Source: an uncultured Oxalobacteraceae bacterium (GTDB taxonomy: Bacteria > Pseudomonadota > Gammaproteobacteria > Burkholderiales > Burkholderiaceae). From it: DNA of 29,984 nucleotides. The stretch lies in NCBI GenBank assembly GCA_946479705.1, contig CAMLHI010000007.1, positions 1 through 29,984 of the forward strand, in the 5' to 3' direction. Under the pieces are notes generated by a model, which searched no databases, was not told where the DNA came from, and saw nothing but the letters and a program-made list of their open reading frames with translations. The translations under genes and the position numbers were made by a program. Of the stretch, positions 1 through 7,635 are shown piece after piece (position 1 is the stretch's first letter; every line of letters starts with the position of its first letter).

Positions 1-833
1 GTCATCAGCGCGCCGGCCAGGCCGAGCAGCTGCTCGAACAGGCGTTCGGGATGCAGCGCCGGGTGGTGGAAGTAGTGGCTCAGCGAGGCGTACGCCGAAC
101 TGGCCGTGTGCAGCAGCCAGAACGAGGACATGTCGCCGGAGCGGTATTCGATCACGTTGCGGCTGGGTTCCCGGTGGTGGCCGTACAGCGCGCTGACCTT
201 GGCCTGCAGCGCGTCGAGCAGGCGGCGCAGCTGCAGGAACAGGATCGGCGCGCCCTTGACCGACAGGCTCGGTGGCACGAAGGCCGGATCGGGCTCGAAA
301 CCGCCGGTGGCCGCGCGACGCAGGCGCAGGACCGGGAAGCATTCGTAGGAATCGCGCGTCTCGAATTCGGACACCAGCAGCACCGCCTTCTTCAGGTAGG
401 CCAGCTGCGCCTGCGCGGCCTGGGTGTACAGGTCGGGCGTGTCGCTGTTGGCTTGCTTGTAGCGCGCGCCGATGACGGTCTGCCCGATCGGGGCGAAGTT
501 CCCGCCGAAGGGCTTGAAGGTGGGCAGGGCGGCGTAGTAGGTCACGCTTTGCTGCGACTGCAGCAGGCCGCTCAGGTCGATCGTTTCGGGCAGCGCGTCG
601 GTGCCCGGCGCGTCGATCGTTTCCCCGTCCTGGAAACGCAGCGTCAGGTCGAGCACGCGCAACACATTGTTCTTCAAGGCCTCCAGGTCGATCCGCAGCG
701 CCTGCACGCCCCAGGCATAAGGGTGCAGCGTCCTGACGCTCTCGTTGAGCCGGTGATCGTGGTACTGGTCTTGCTGCTGGAAGTGTTGCGGCCGAAGGAA
801 GAGCCCTTCGCCCCAAAGTACTTTGCTTGTCAT
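1..833 (-). CDS. tssK: TssK, T6SS baseplate protein (partial, N-terminal 277 codons)
   Basis: Baseplate subunit that links the TssEFG wedges to the membrane complex in the cytoplasm (ImpJ/VasE family). Read on the minus strand from the ATG at 831-833, the protein begins MTSKVLWGEGLFLRPQHFQQ, the family hallmark (W-G-E-G-L-F-L-R-P-Q-H-F-Q-Q-Q-D). It continues open to the window edge, so about the N-terminal 60% of a usual ~445-residue TssK is present. It is divergent from the lipoprotein-tssB operon across a 224-bp promoter region. The missing C-terminus, and probably tssL and tssJ, should lie to the left. Identity is very secure; only the 3' end is unseen. Confidence 0.95.
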   Translation of the reverse strand, partial: MTSKVLWGEGLFLRPQHFQQQDQYHDHRLNESVRTLHPYAWGVQALRIDLEALKNNVLRVLDLTLRFQDGETIDAPGTDALPETIDLSGLLQSQQSVTYYAALPTFKPFGGNFAPIGQTVIGARYKQANSDTPDLYTQAAQAQLAYLKKAVLLVSEFETRDSYECFPVLRLRRAATGGFEPDPAFVPPSLSVKGAPILFLQLRRLLDALQAKVSALYGHHREPSRNVIEYRSGDMSSFWLLHTASSAYASLSHYFHHPALHPERLFEQLLGLAGALM

Positions 834-917
834 GCTGTCTGCATCCCGTTGGCACGATGTGTTGATTCACATCGCTAATTAGCGGAACAATAACATTTCT
901 AAAGACCTAATGTGTGT

Positions 918-930
918 TCAATCGTGCGCG
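918..930 (+). promoter_or_regulatory. Candidate T6SS regulator site L1 (distal)
   Basis: TCAATCGTGCGCG, reading toward the tssB operon. It matches the site on the minus strand at 19430-19442 (TCAACCGTGCGCG) at 12 of 13 positions. It lies 39 bp upstream of the second left copy. The regulator is unknown. Confidence 0.5.
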
Positions 931-956
931 TATCAGAAAGTGAGAATGTGTGATTT

Positions 957-971
957 TCAATCGTGCACAAC
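957..971 (+). promoter_or_regulatory. Candidate T6SS regulator site L2 (proximal)
   Basis: TCAATCGTGCACAAC, identical at 14 of 15 positions to the minus-strand site at 19395-19409 (TCAATCGTGCGCAAC). A weak -10-like GATAAG follows 16 bp later, so the site would overlap the -35 region, a position typical for an activator. Confidence 0.5.
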
Positions 972-1057
972 AAAAGTTTAAATTTCTGATAAGGTTGCGG
1001 CATTCTGAAAACTTACAAATAAAGCAATTACGTTTTGATACTGTTTTTGAGGCTCGC

Positions 1058-1645
1058 ATGACCACCATCCACCATCTTCTGCGCCTGTGCGCATCCGCCG
1101 CCCTGGCCGCCACACTGGGTGCGTGCACCACCACTCCGCCTGCCGCACCGCCGGCGCCAAAGCTGCAGGACCTGCTGTCCGAAGCCTCCCAGGCTGCCGC
1201 CGGCGGCAACAAGGAAAAGGCCGTCACGTTGTGGAAGCAGGGCGCCGCCGTGGCCCCGGCCGACAAGACCCCGTGGAGCCACATTGCCCAGACCCGCTAC
1301 GAAGCCGGGCAATACGGCGACGCGATCCTGGCCGCCCAGGAAGTGCTGGTGCGCGACCCCAACGACAAGCTGGCCAACAGCATCATCGCCATCAGCGGCC
1401 TGCGCCTGTCGACCCGCGCGCTGGGCGATTTGAGCCGCCAGAACAATCTGTCCGGTTCCCTGCGGACGGAATCGCAGGACCTCGCCAAGCTGCTGCGCGA
1501 GAGTCTCGGCGAAACGGTGCTGGTGCCGCCGCCTCCGCCGCCACGCGATGTGGCGAGCCGTCCCACCCGCACCGCCAAGAAGGCCGCCGCCCGCAATGCC
1601 AGCGACGACGATGCCAGCGCCGATCCCTTCCGCGCACTGAAGTAA
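1058..1645 (+). CDS. T6SS-associated TPR-like lipoprotein
   Basis: 195-residue outer-membrane or periplasmic lipoprotein. A basic N-terminus and hydrophobic stretch lead to a lipobox L-G-A-C with the acylated Cys at residue 23. A short Pro-rich linker is followed by helical TPR-like repeats (about residues 35-115, including the A-x-x-x-G-x-x-x-x-A pattern), then a Pro stretch and a charged tail. The ATG at 1058 was chosen over the longer frame from 950 because it has GAGG 5 bp upstream and directly starts the signal peptide. It is first in the tssB operon, 34 bp before tssB. Burkholderia clusters carry a similar lipoprotein here (sometimes called TagM). It is not an obvious TssJ, which is a beta-sandwich protein. 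Its function is unknown. Confidence 0.8.
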   Translation: MTTIHHLLRLCASAALAATLGACTTTPPAAPPAPKLQDLLSEASQAAAGGNKEKAVTLWKQGAAVAPADKTPWSHIAQTRYEAGQYGDAILAAQEVLVRDPNDKLANSIIAISGLRLSTRALGDLSRQNNLSGSLRTESQDLAKLLRESLGETVLVPPPPPPRDVASRPTRTAKKAAARNASDDDASADPFRALK

Positions 1646-1679
1646 GTCCATTTTCGATTCCATCCAAGAGAGGAAAACC

Positions 1680-2189
1680 ATGTCCAAATCAGAGAGTGTT
1701 CAAAAGCGCCTGCAAAAGGTGCGGCCGCCGCGCGTGCAGATGACCTATGACGTCGAGATCGGCGACGCGATCGAGAGCAAGGAGCTGCCGTTCGTGATGG
1801 GTGTGGTCGGCGATTTCGGCGGCAATTCCGAGGTCGAGCAGAAGCGCCTCAAGGAGCGCAAGTTCGTCAACGTCGACCGCGACAACTTCGATGAAGTGAT
1901 GAAGGGCGTCGAGCCGCGCGCCCGGTTCAACGTCGAGAACACGCTGGACAACAACGCCAGCAGCTTCGGGGTCGACCTGACCTTCAAGTCGCTCGACGAC
2001 TTCCGTCCCGAGTCGGTGGTGCGGCAGGTCGAACCGCTGCGGAAGCTGCTCGAAGCGCGCACCAAGCTGGCCGACCTGCGCAACAAGCTGGCCGGGAACG
2101 ACAAGCTCGAAGACATCCTCAACGATGTCTTGAACAGCACCGAGAAACTGGCCGAGCTGGGTCAGCAAGCCAACGCCAAGAAAGACTGA
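1680..2189 (+). CDS. tssB: TssB, T6SS contractile sheath small subunit
   Basis: 169 residues, the normal length for TssB (VipA/ImpB). It pairs with TssC to build the cytoplasmic contractile sheath around the Hcp tube. Family features are the basic N-terminus (SVQKRLQKVRPPRVQMTYDV), the L-P-F-V-M-G-V-V-G-D-F segment near residues 36-46, the F-x-x-V-D-R-D-N-F block near residues 61-69, and a C-terminal helical coil (L-x-x-L-R-N-K-L). It has a good Shine-Dalgarno (AGAGAGGA) before the ATG and is followed after 4 bp by tssC, as usual for co-translated sheath subunits. Confidence 0.98.
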   Translation: MSKSESVQKRLQKVRPPRVQMTYDVEIGDAIESKELPFVMGVVGDFGGNSEVEQKRLKERKFVNVDRDNFDEVMKGVEPRARFNVENTLDNNASSFGVDLTFKSLDDFRPESVVRQVEPLRKLLEARTKLADLRNKLAGNDKLEDILNDVLNSTEKLAELGQQANAKKD

Positions 2190-2193
2190 TCTC

Positions 2194-3678
2194 ATGTCCG
2201 CTCAACTGAACCCCGCCGGCGGCGCCGCCGCCACCCAGGAATTCGCCTTGCTCGACCAGATCGTCGAACAGAGCAAGGTGGCCAAATCGAGCGTGGAGCA
2301 TGCCCGCGCCAAGGACTTGATTTCCGAACTGGTCAACCAGGTCATGGAGGGCACCGTGGTGGTGTCGGACAACCTGGCCGCCACCATCGACGCCCGCGTG
2401 GCGGAACTGGACCGGATGATTTCGGCCCAGCTGTCGGCGGTGATGCACGCGCCCGAATTCCAGAAGCTGGAGTCCAGCTGGACCGGTCTGAATTACCTGG
2501 TCAAGAACAGCGCCACCGGCGCCAACCTGAAGATCAAGATGCTCAACGCGACCAAGAAGGAGCTGGTCAAGGACTTCCAGAGCGCGCTCGAATTCGACCA
2601 GAGCACCATGTTCAAGAAGGTCTACGAGGAGGAATTCGGCACCTTCGGCGGCGCCCCGTTCGGCGCGCTGATCGGCGACTACGAGATCACCCGCCAGCCT
2701 GAAGACATGTACTTCGTCGAGCAGATGTCGCACATCGCCGCGGCCGCGCACGCGCCCTTCATTTCGGCCGCTTCGCCGGAGTTGTTCGGCCTGGAGTCGT
2801 ACAGCGACCTGGGCAAGCCGCGCGACCTGTCGAAGGTGTTCGACACCATCGAATACGCCAAGTGGAAGTCGTTCCGCGAATCCGAGGATGCGCGCTACGT
2901 CGGCCTGACCCTGCCGCGCTTCCTGGGCCGCCTGCCGTTCAACCCTGCCGATGGCGCGGTGACCGAGGGCTTCAATTACGTCGAGGACGTGGACGGCACC
3001 GACCATCACAAGTACCTGTGGTGTAACGCCGCCTACGCCTTCGGCACCAAGCTGACCGGCGCCTTCGAGGACTTCGGCTGGTGCGCGGCGATCCGCGGCG
3101 TGGAAGGCGGCGGCCTGGTCGAAGACCTGCCGACCCATACCTTCAAGACCGACGAGGGCGAAGTCGCGCTCAAGTGCCCGACCGAGATCGCCATCACCGA
3201 CCGGCGCGAAAAGGAGCTCAGCGACCTGGGTTTCATCTCGCTGGTGCACTGCAAGAACACCGACTACGCCGCCTTCTTCGGCGCCCAGTCGGCCCAGAAG
3301 GCCAAGAAGTACGCGTCGGATGCGGCCAATGCCAACGCGGTGCTGTCGGCCCAGCTGCAGTACATCTTCGCCGTCTCGCGCATCGCCCACTATATGAAGG
3401 CCATGATGCGCGACAAAATCGGCAGCTTTGCCGCCGCCTCCAATGTCGAGGACTTCCTGAACCGATGGCTGACCCAGTACGTTCTGCTCGACGACAACGC
3501 CAGCCAGGAACAGAAGGCCCAGTTCCCGCTGCGCGAAGCGTCGGTGCAGGTGTCCGAAGTGCCGGGCCGCCCAGGCGTGTACCGCGCGGTGTCGTTCCTG
3601 CGTCCGCATTTCCAGCTCGACGAGCTGTCCGTTTCACTCCGACTGGTCGCGGAGCTGCCTGCATCGACCAAATCGTAA
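2194..3678 (+). CDS. tssC: TssC, T6SS contractile sheath large subunit
   Basis: 494 residues, the usual size for TssC (VipB/ImpC). It forms the sheath with TssB. Hallmarks include W-T-G-L-N-Y-L-V near residues 95-102, the G-A-P-F-G-A-L-I-G-D-Y-E-I motif near residues 152-164, F-L-G-R-L-P-F-N-P near residues 243-251, and the C-terminal P-G-x-Y-R-A-V-S-F-L-R-P-H-F-Q-L-D-E-L signature. It starts 4 bp after tssB with only a weak Shine-Dalgarno, suggesting translational coupling. It is intact. Confidence 0.98.
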   Translation: MSAQLNPAGGAAATQEFALLDQIVEQSKVAKSSVEHARAKDLISELVNQVMEGTVVVSDNLAATIDARVAELDRMISAQLSAVMHAPEFQKLESSWTGLNYLVKNSATGANLKIKMLNATKKELVKDFQSALEFDQSTMFKKVYEEEFGTFGGAPFGALIGDYEITRQPEDMYFVEQMSHIAAAAHAPFISAASPELFGLESYSDLGKPRDLSKVFDTIEYAKWKSFRESEDARYVGLTLPRFLGRLPFNPADGAVTEGFNYVEDVDGTDHHKYLWCNAAYAFGTKLTGAFEDFGWCAAIRGVEGGGLVEDLPTHTFKTDEGEVALKCPTEIAITDRREKELSDLGFISLVHCKNTDYAAFFGAQSAQKAKKYASDAANANAVLSAQLQYIFAVSRIAHYMKAMMRDKIGSFAAASNVEDFLNRWLTQYVLLDDNASQEQKAQFPLREASVQVSEVPGRPGVYRAVSFLRPHFQLDELSVSLRLVAELPASTKS

Positions 3679-3705
3679 TCTACCTAAACAACTGAAAGGA
3701 ACACA

Positions 3706-4197
3706 ATGGCAATCGACGTCTACCTCCAAATCGACGGCATCAAAGGCGAGTCCGCCGATTCCAGCCACAAGGACTGGATTGAAGTCAAATCGGTCAACTG
3801 GGAAGTGCTGCAGCCGAAATCGGCCACCGCATCGACCGGCGGCGGTCACACCGCCGAGCGCACCGAGCACCGCGACATCGTGCTCTCGAAGCTGGCCGAC
3901 CTGTCCACGCCACTGCTGCTGCAGAATTGCTCGTCGGGTAAAACGCTGCCGAAGGCCAAGCTGGAATTCTTGCGCGCCGATGGCCAGGGCGACCGCGTGA
4001 AGTACTTCGAAATCGAACTGGAAAATGTCCTGATCAGCAGCGTATCGCCAGCTGTGCAGCCAGGCGACATCCTGACCGAAGACGTGTCCCTGAAATACTC
4101 CAAGGTCAAGTGGAAGTACACCCAGCAGAAGGTCGGCGGCGGTTCGGGTGGTAACACCTCGGGCGGCTGGGACCTGTCGACCAACCGTACGGCTTAA
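3706..4197 (+). CDS. hcp: TssD / Hcp, T6SS inner tube protein
   Basis: 163-residue Hcp, which stacks as hexameric rings to form the expelled tube and can carry small effectors. It begins MAIDVYLQIDGIKGESADSS, has the conserved K-D-W-I-E-V-K-S-V-N-W segment and the late V-x-L-x-Y-x-K-V-K-W-x-Y-T-Q-Q beta strand. A strong Shine-Dalgarno (AAAGGAA) precedes the ATG, fitting high expression. It has a Gly/Ser-rich C-terminal tail (GGGSGGNTSGGW) and is 27 bp downstream of tssC. There is no C-terminal toxin extension, so it is a structural Hcp. Confidence 0.98.
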   Translation: MAIDVYLQIDGIKGESADSSHKDWIEVKSVNWEVLQPKSATASTGGGHTAERTEHRDIVLSKLADLSTPLLLQNCSSGKTLPKAKLEFLRADGQGDRVKYFEIELENVLISSVSPAVQPGDILTEDVSLKYSKVKWKYTQQKVGGGSGGNTSGGWDLSTNRTA

Positions 4198-4218
4198 TTA
4201 ATTCGCGAAGAGGCGCCG

Positions 4219-4710
4219 ATGAAGGGTTTTACGCCTGGACTGTTCGACCGGCTGATGGATGCGCCGGTCCATGGCGCCTCAAGCGGAACGGTGACCCGCC
4301 TGTCGATCGAGGACCTGAAGGACTCGGTCGCACGCGACCTGGAAGCATTGCTTAATACGCGCACCGCCATTCCGGAGCTGCTGCTCAAGCAGTATCCGGA
4401 ATGCGGGCGCTCGCTGGTGACGTACGGCATGCAGGATTTCGCAGGCCGCTCGCTCTCCAGCCCCAACGACCGCGCGCATATCTGCGCCTGTTTGGAAAAA
4501 GCCATCGCGCGCCATGAGCCGCGCCTGCGCAACGTGCGCGCCTCGCTGGAAGTGCGCGACGACGCCATTAACTGCCTCAATTTCGCGATCACCGCGCTGC
4601 TGGTGGTCCGGGCCAGCCAGGAACCGGTCAACTTCGACGCCGTCCTGCAGCCATCGAGCCTGCATTACACCATCAGCAAAGCGCGCCGTGCCGCGCTTGT
4701 CGGAGCGTGA
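4219..4710 (+). CDS. tssE: TssE, gp25-like T6SS baseplate protein
   Basis: 163-residue homologue of phage T4 gp25 that starts sheath polymerisation at the baseplate. It shows L-F-D-R-L near residues 9-13, S-I-E-D-L-K-D-S-V-A-R-D-L-E-A-L-L-N-T-R near residues 29-48, and the gp25-type T-Y-G-M-Q-D-F block near residue 70. AAGAGG lies 5 bp upstream of the ATG. Its TGA overlaps the start region of tssF. Intact and of normal size. Confidence 0.95.
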   Translation: MKGFTPGLFDRLMDAPVHGASSGTVTRLSIEDLKDSVARDLEALLNTRTAIPELLLKQYPECGRSLVTYGMQDFAGRSLSSPNDRAHICACLEKAIARHEPRLRNVRASLEVRDDAINCLNFAITALLVVRASQEPVNFDAVLQPSSLHYTISKARRAALVGA

Positions 4711-4712
4711 GC

Positions 4713-6557
4713 TTGGAACAGTTACTTCCCTATTACGAACGCGAACTGGGATTCTTGCGCCGCTACTCGCGCGAATTCTCGGAGCGCTACCCGAAGATCG
4801 CCGGCCGTCTGCTGATCGGCGGCGAGGTGTGCGAAGACCCGCACATCGAACGCATGATCGAATCGTTCGCGCTGCTCAATTCGCGTATCGCCAAGCGACT
4901 CGACGACGACTATCCCGAATTCACCGAGGCGCTATTCGAGGTGCTGTACCCGCACTACCTGCGCCCGTTCCCGTCCTGCTCGATCGCCCATATGGACTAC
5001 GCCGAGGCGGCGGCGCAGCTGACCGCCGCCACCGTGATCCCGCGCGGCACCGAGCTCAAATCGGAGGAGGTGCGTGGCGGCGAGTGCATCTTCCGCACCG
5101 CCTATCCGGTCACTGTGGCGCCGCTGGCGCTCACGCGCGCGAGCTTCGATGCGATCATCGCGCCGCCCGCCACCATACGGACGCCGGCCGGCGCCACCTC
5201 CAGCATCAGCATCACCATCGCCTGCACCAGCCCGCAACTGGCGATCGCCCAGGTTGGCCTGGGCAAGCTGCGCGTATTCATCGACGGCGAGCCGTCCTTC
5301 TGCGCGGCCCTGCGCGATGCGTTGTTCATGCGCACCGTCGCCTGCTACGTCGAAGCCGACCATAGCCGCCGCTGGAACCAGCTGCCCGCCAGCGCGGTAT
5401 CGGCCGTCGGCTTCGATGACGAGGATGCGCTGATCGATTTCTCGGCGCGCTCGCACACCTCCTACCGCCTGCTCACCGAATACTTCTGCTTCCCCGAAAA
5501 ATTCAATTTTATCGACATCGACCTCGCGGCGATGGGCGCGCTCGTGCCGATAGGGGCGCTCACCATCACGCTGCACCTGGCGCTGTCGGGCCTGCGCACC
5601 GACTCGAACACCGCGCGCACCCTCGGCACGCTGTCGACCAACAACCTGCGCGTGGGCTGCACGCCGGTGGTGAACCTGTTCAGCAAACGCGGCGAACCGA
5701 TCAGCTTGAGCCACACCAAGGCCAGCTACTCGGTGCTGGCCGATTCGCGCCGCGCCTTCGCCTTCGAGATCCAGTCGATCGACTCGGTCAAGCTGGTGCG
5801 CCAGACCCCGCAGGGCGAATCGGTGGTGCAGTTCCGGCCCTTTTACTCGCTGCGGCACGGCCAGACGCCGGAAGGCAGCGGGCATTACTGGGTGATGCGG
5901 CGCGACGAGGGCCTGGCCGAGCGCAGCCCCGGTCACGAGACCCAGATCAGCATCGTCGACATCGACTTCGATCCGGCCGCGATCGAAACCGGCACCCTGA
6001 GCATCGAGGTCACCTGCACCAACCGCGACTTGCCGTCGCTGCTCACCTATGGCCTGCCGGGCGGCGACCTGACCGTCGAGGGCGGCTCCAGCGTCAAGCG
6101 CATCAGCTTCCTGCGCAAGCCGACCCAGACCCAGCGTTTCGAACGCGGCCGCGGCGCGCACTGGCGCCTGATCTCGCACCTGTCGCTGAACCACCTTTCG
6201 CTCACCGACGGCGGCCTCGATGCCTTCCGCGAGATGCTGACCCTGTACGACCTGCCGCGCTCACCGTCCACCCAGCGTCAGATCGGCGGGTTGACCGCCA
6301 TCGAGCACAAGGCCACCACCGCCTGGCTGCAGGGCAATCCGTTCGCCTGCCTGGTGCGCGGCATGGAAGTGCGCCTGACGATCGACGAGGAAGCGTTCGT
6401 GGGCAGCGGCATCCACGCCTTCGCCCACATCATCGAACGCTTCCTGGGCCTGTATGTGCACGCCAACAGCTTCGCCCAGCTGGTGATCGTGTCGAACAAA
6501 TCCGGAGAAGAGCTATTGAAATGCACACCACGCAGCGGCGATTTGAGCCTGCTGTAA
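4713..6557 (+). CDS. tssF: TssF, T6SS baseplate wedge protein
   Basis: About 614 residues (VasA/ImpG family), the wedge subunit that binds TssG and TssK. Conserved text includes L-L-P-Y-Y-E-R-E-L-x-F-L-R-R near the N-terminus, Y-P-K-I-A-G-R-L, and P-H-I-E-R-M-I-E-S-F-A-L-L. Two starts are possible: a GTG at 4707 overlapping the tssE stop, or the TTG at 4713. TTG is preferred because GGAG at 4702-4705 is 7 bp away from it but only 1 bp from the GTG, and because it gives the family-typical M-E-Q-L-L-P-Y-Y start. It overlaps tssG by 37 bp. Confidence 0.96.
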   Translation: MEQLLPYYERELGFLRRYSREFSERYPKIAGRLLIGGEVCEDPHIERMIESFALLNSRIAKRLDDDYPEFTEALFEVLYPHYLRPFPSCSIAHMDYAEAAAQLTAATVIPRGTELKSEEVRGGECIFRTAYPVTVAPLALTRASFDAIIAPPATIRTPAGATSSISITIACTSPQLAIAQVGLGKLRVFIDGEPSFCAALRDALFMRTVACYVEADHSRRWNQLPASAVSAVGFDDEDALIDFSARSHTSYRLLTEYFCFPEKFNFIDIDLAAMGALVPIGALTITLHLALSGLRTDSNTARTLGTLSTNNLRVGCTPVVNLFSKRGEPISLSHTKASYSVLADSRRAFAFEIQSIDSVKLVRQTPQGESVVQFRPFYSLRHGQTPEGSGHYWVMRRDEGLAERSPGHETQISIVDIDFDPAAIETGTLSIEVTCTNRDLPSLLTYGLPGGDLTVEGGSSVKRISFLRKPTQTQRFERGRGAHWRLISHLSLNHLSLTDGGLDAFREMLTLYDLPRSPSTQRQIGGLTAIEHKATTAWLQGNPFACLVRGMEVRLTIDEEAFVGSGIHAFAHIIERFLGLYVHANSFAQLVIVSNKSGEELLKCTPRSGDLSLL

Positions 6558-7606
6558 TCGAACGCCTGTTCGCGCAGCCGCACCGCTTCGAGTACTTCCA
6601 GGCGGTGCGCATGCTCGAGCTCTGGCTCAAGCGCCACGGCGCCGTCAAGGAAGGGGCGGTGGCCAACTTCCTGCGCTTCCAGAATTCCACCTCGCTCAAC
6701 TTCCCGGCCAGCCAGCTGGAAGCGCTCCAGCCGGAACCTCGCGACATCAAGCGCGACAGCCGCTCGCTGGGCGAGGCGCTGCGCAACGCCACCCTGCGCT
6801 ACGTGCGCATCACGCCCTCGTTCATGGGACTGCTTGGGGCGAACGGCGCGCTGCCGGCGCACTACACCGAACGCATCGCGGCGCACGTCCTGTACGACAA
6901 GGACGAAGGCCCGCGCGCCTTTCTCGACACCTTTTCGAACCGTTCGCTGGCCCTGTTCTATGAAGCCTGGCGCAAGTACCGGCTCGAACTGAAGTACCAG
7001 CTGGACGGCACCGACAGCTTCCTGCCGCTGCTGCTCTCGCTCGCGGGGCTGGGCAACGAGTCGCTGCGGCGCCGCCTGGCCGGCGACGAGGGCGGTGAAG
7101 TGCTGGACGAATCGATGGGCTACTTCGCCGCCTCGATGCGGCACCGGCCCGCCTCGGCGGTGCAGATCGCCCGCGTGCTGTCGGACTATTTCGGTGAAAA
7201 GGTCGGCACCGAGCAGTTCGTCGGCTGCTGGTACGACGTGCCGACCGCCCAGCAGACCCGGATCGGCAGCGCCAACGCCGTGCTGGGCGCGGGAGCCATG
7301 GCCGGCGCGCGTGTGTGGCAGCGCGACCTGCGCATGCGCGTGGTCATCGGACCGCTGCGGCGCGAACGCTTCGAAGCCTTCCTGCCGGGCGGGAAAGCCG
7401 CGCGGGCGCTCAAGAGCATGCTGACCATGTTCACCGGCGTGGCGCTGGAATACGAAGTGCAGCTGGTGCTGCGCGCGGCCGACGTGCAGGGCGCCGCGCT
7501 GGAAGAGCAGCGCAGCGGCGGACGGCTCGGCTGGGACACTTTTCTCCTGACCGGCGGCGAAGCGCGCGACCGCGCCGACGTGCGCTACGACATACATGCA
7601 CTGTAA
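6521..7606 (+). CDS. tssG: TssG, T6SS baseplate wedge protein
   Basis: 361 residues (VasB/ImpH family), normal length. Typical sequences are the N-terminal H-R-F-E-Y-F-Q-A-V-R-M-L-E, F-x-N-S-T-S-L-N-F-P-A-S, a V-R-I-T-P-S-F-M-G-L-L-G-A-N-G-A-L-P motif near residues 94-111, and F-L-D-T-F-S-N-R near residues 132-139. It forms the TssF2-TssG wedge. The ATG lies inside the end of tssF with a GGAG at 6504-6507. It is followed by a 29-bp gap and tssH. Confidence 0.96.
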   Translation: MHTTQRRFEPAVIERLFAQPHRFEYFQAVRMLELWLKRHGAVKEGAVANFLRFQNSTSLNFPASQLEALQPEPRDIKRDSRSLGEALRNATLRYVRITPSFMGLLGANGALPAHYTERIAAHVLYDKDEGPRAFLDTFSNRSLALFYEAWRKYRLELKYQLDGTDSFLPLLLSLAGLGNESLRRRLAGDEGGEVLDESMGYFAASMRHRPASAVQIARVLSDYFGEKVGTEQFVGCWYDVPTAQQTRIGSANAVLGAGAMAGARVWQRDLRMRVVIGPLRRERFEAFLPGGKAARALKSMLTMFTGVALEYEVQLVLRAADVQGAALEEQRSGGRLGWDTFLLTGGEARDRADVRYDIHAL

Positions 7607-7635
7607 CGGCATCACCATCACAACAAGGAACCACA

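Larger units (their letters stand above)
834..1057. promoter_or_regulatory. Divergent promoter region between tssK and the lipoprotein-tssB operon
   Basis: 224 bp, clearly AT-richer than the flanking genes and with no convincing ORF. It contains a perfect 12-bp palindrome CGCTAATTAGCG (873-884), two direct copies of a TCAATCGTGC motif (918-930 and 957-971), and a 9-bp inverted repeat TATCAGAAA (931-939) / TTTCTGATA (983-991). A possible -10 box GATAAG (988-993) lies 16 bp after the second motif copy. The ATG at 1058 has a GAGG Shine-Dalgarno at 1049-1052. The sequence elements are seen directly; the promoter assignment is inference. Confidence 0.7.

Noticed and set aside
849..865. Possible sigma-54 promoter (TTGGCACG followed by GTTGA)
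   Set aside because: The -24 half is excellent, but the -12 half lacks the essential GC at the required spacing.
950..1057. Extended N-terminus of the lipoprotein starting at 950
   Set aside because: It would put 36 polar residues before a perfect signal peptide and would run through the promoter motifs.
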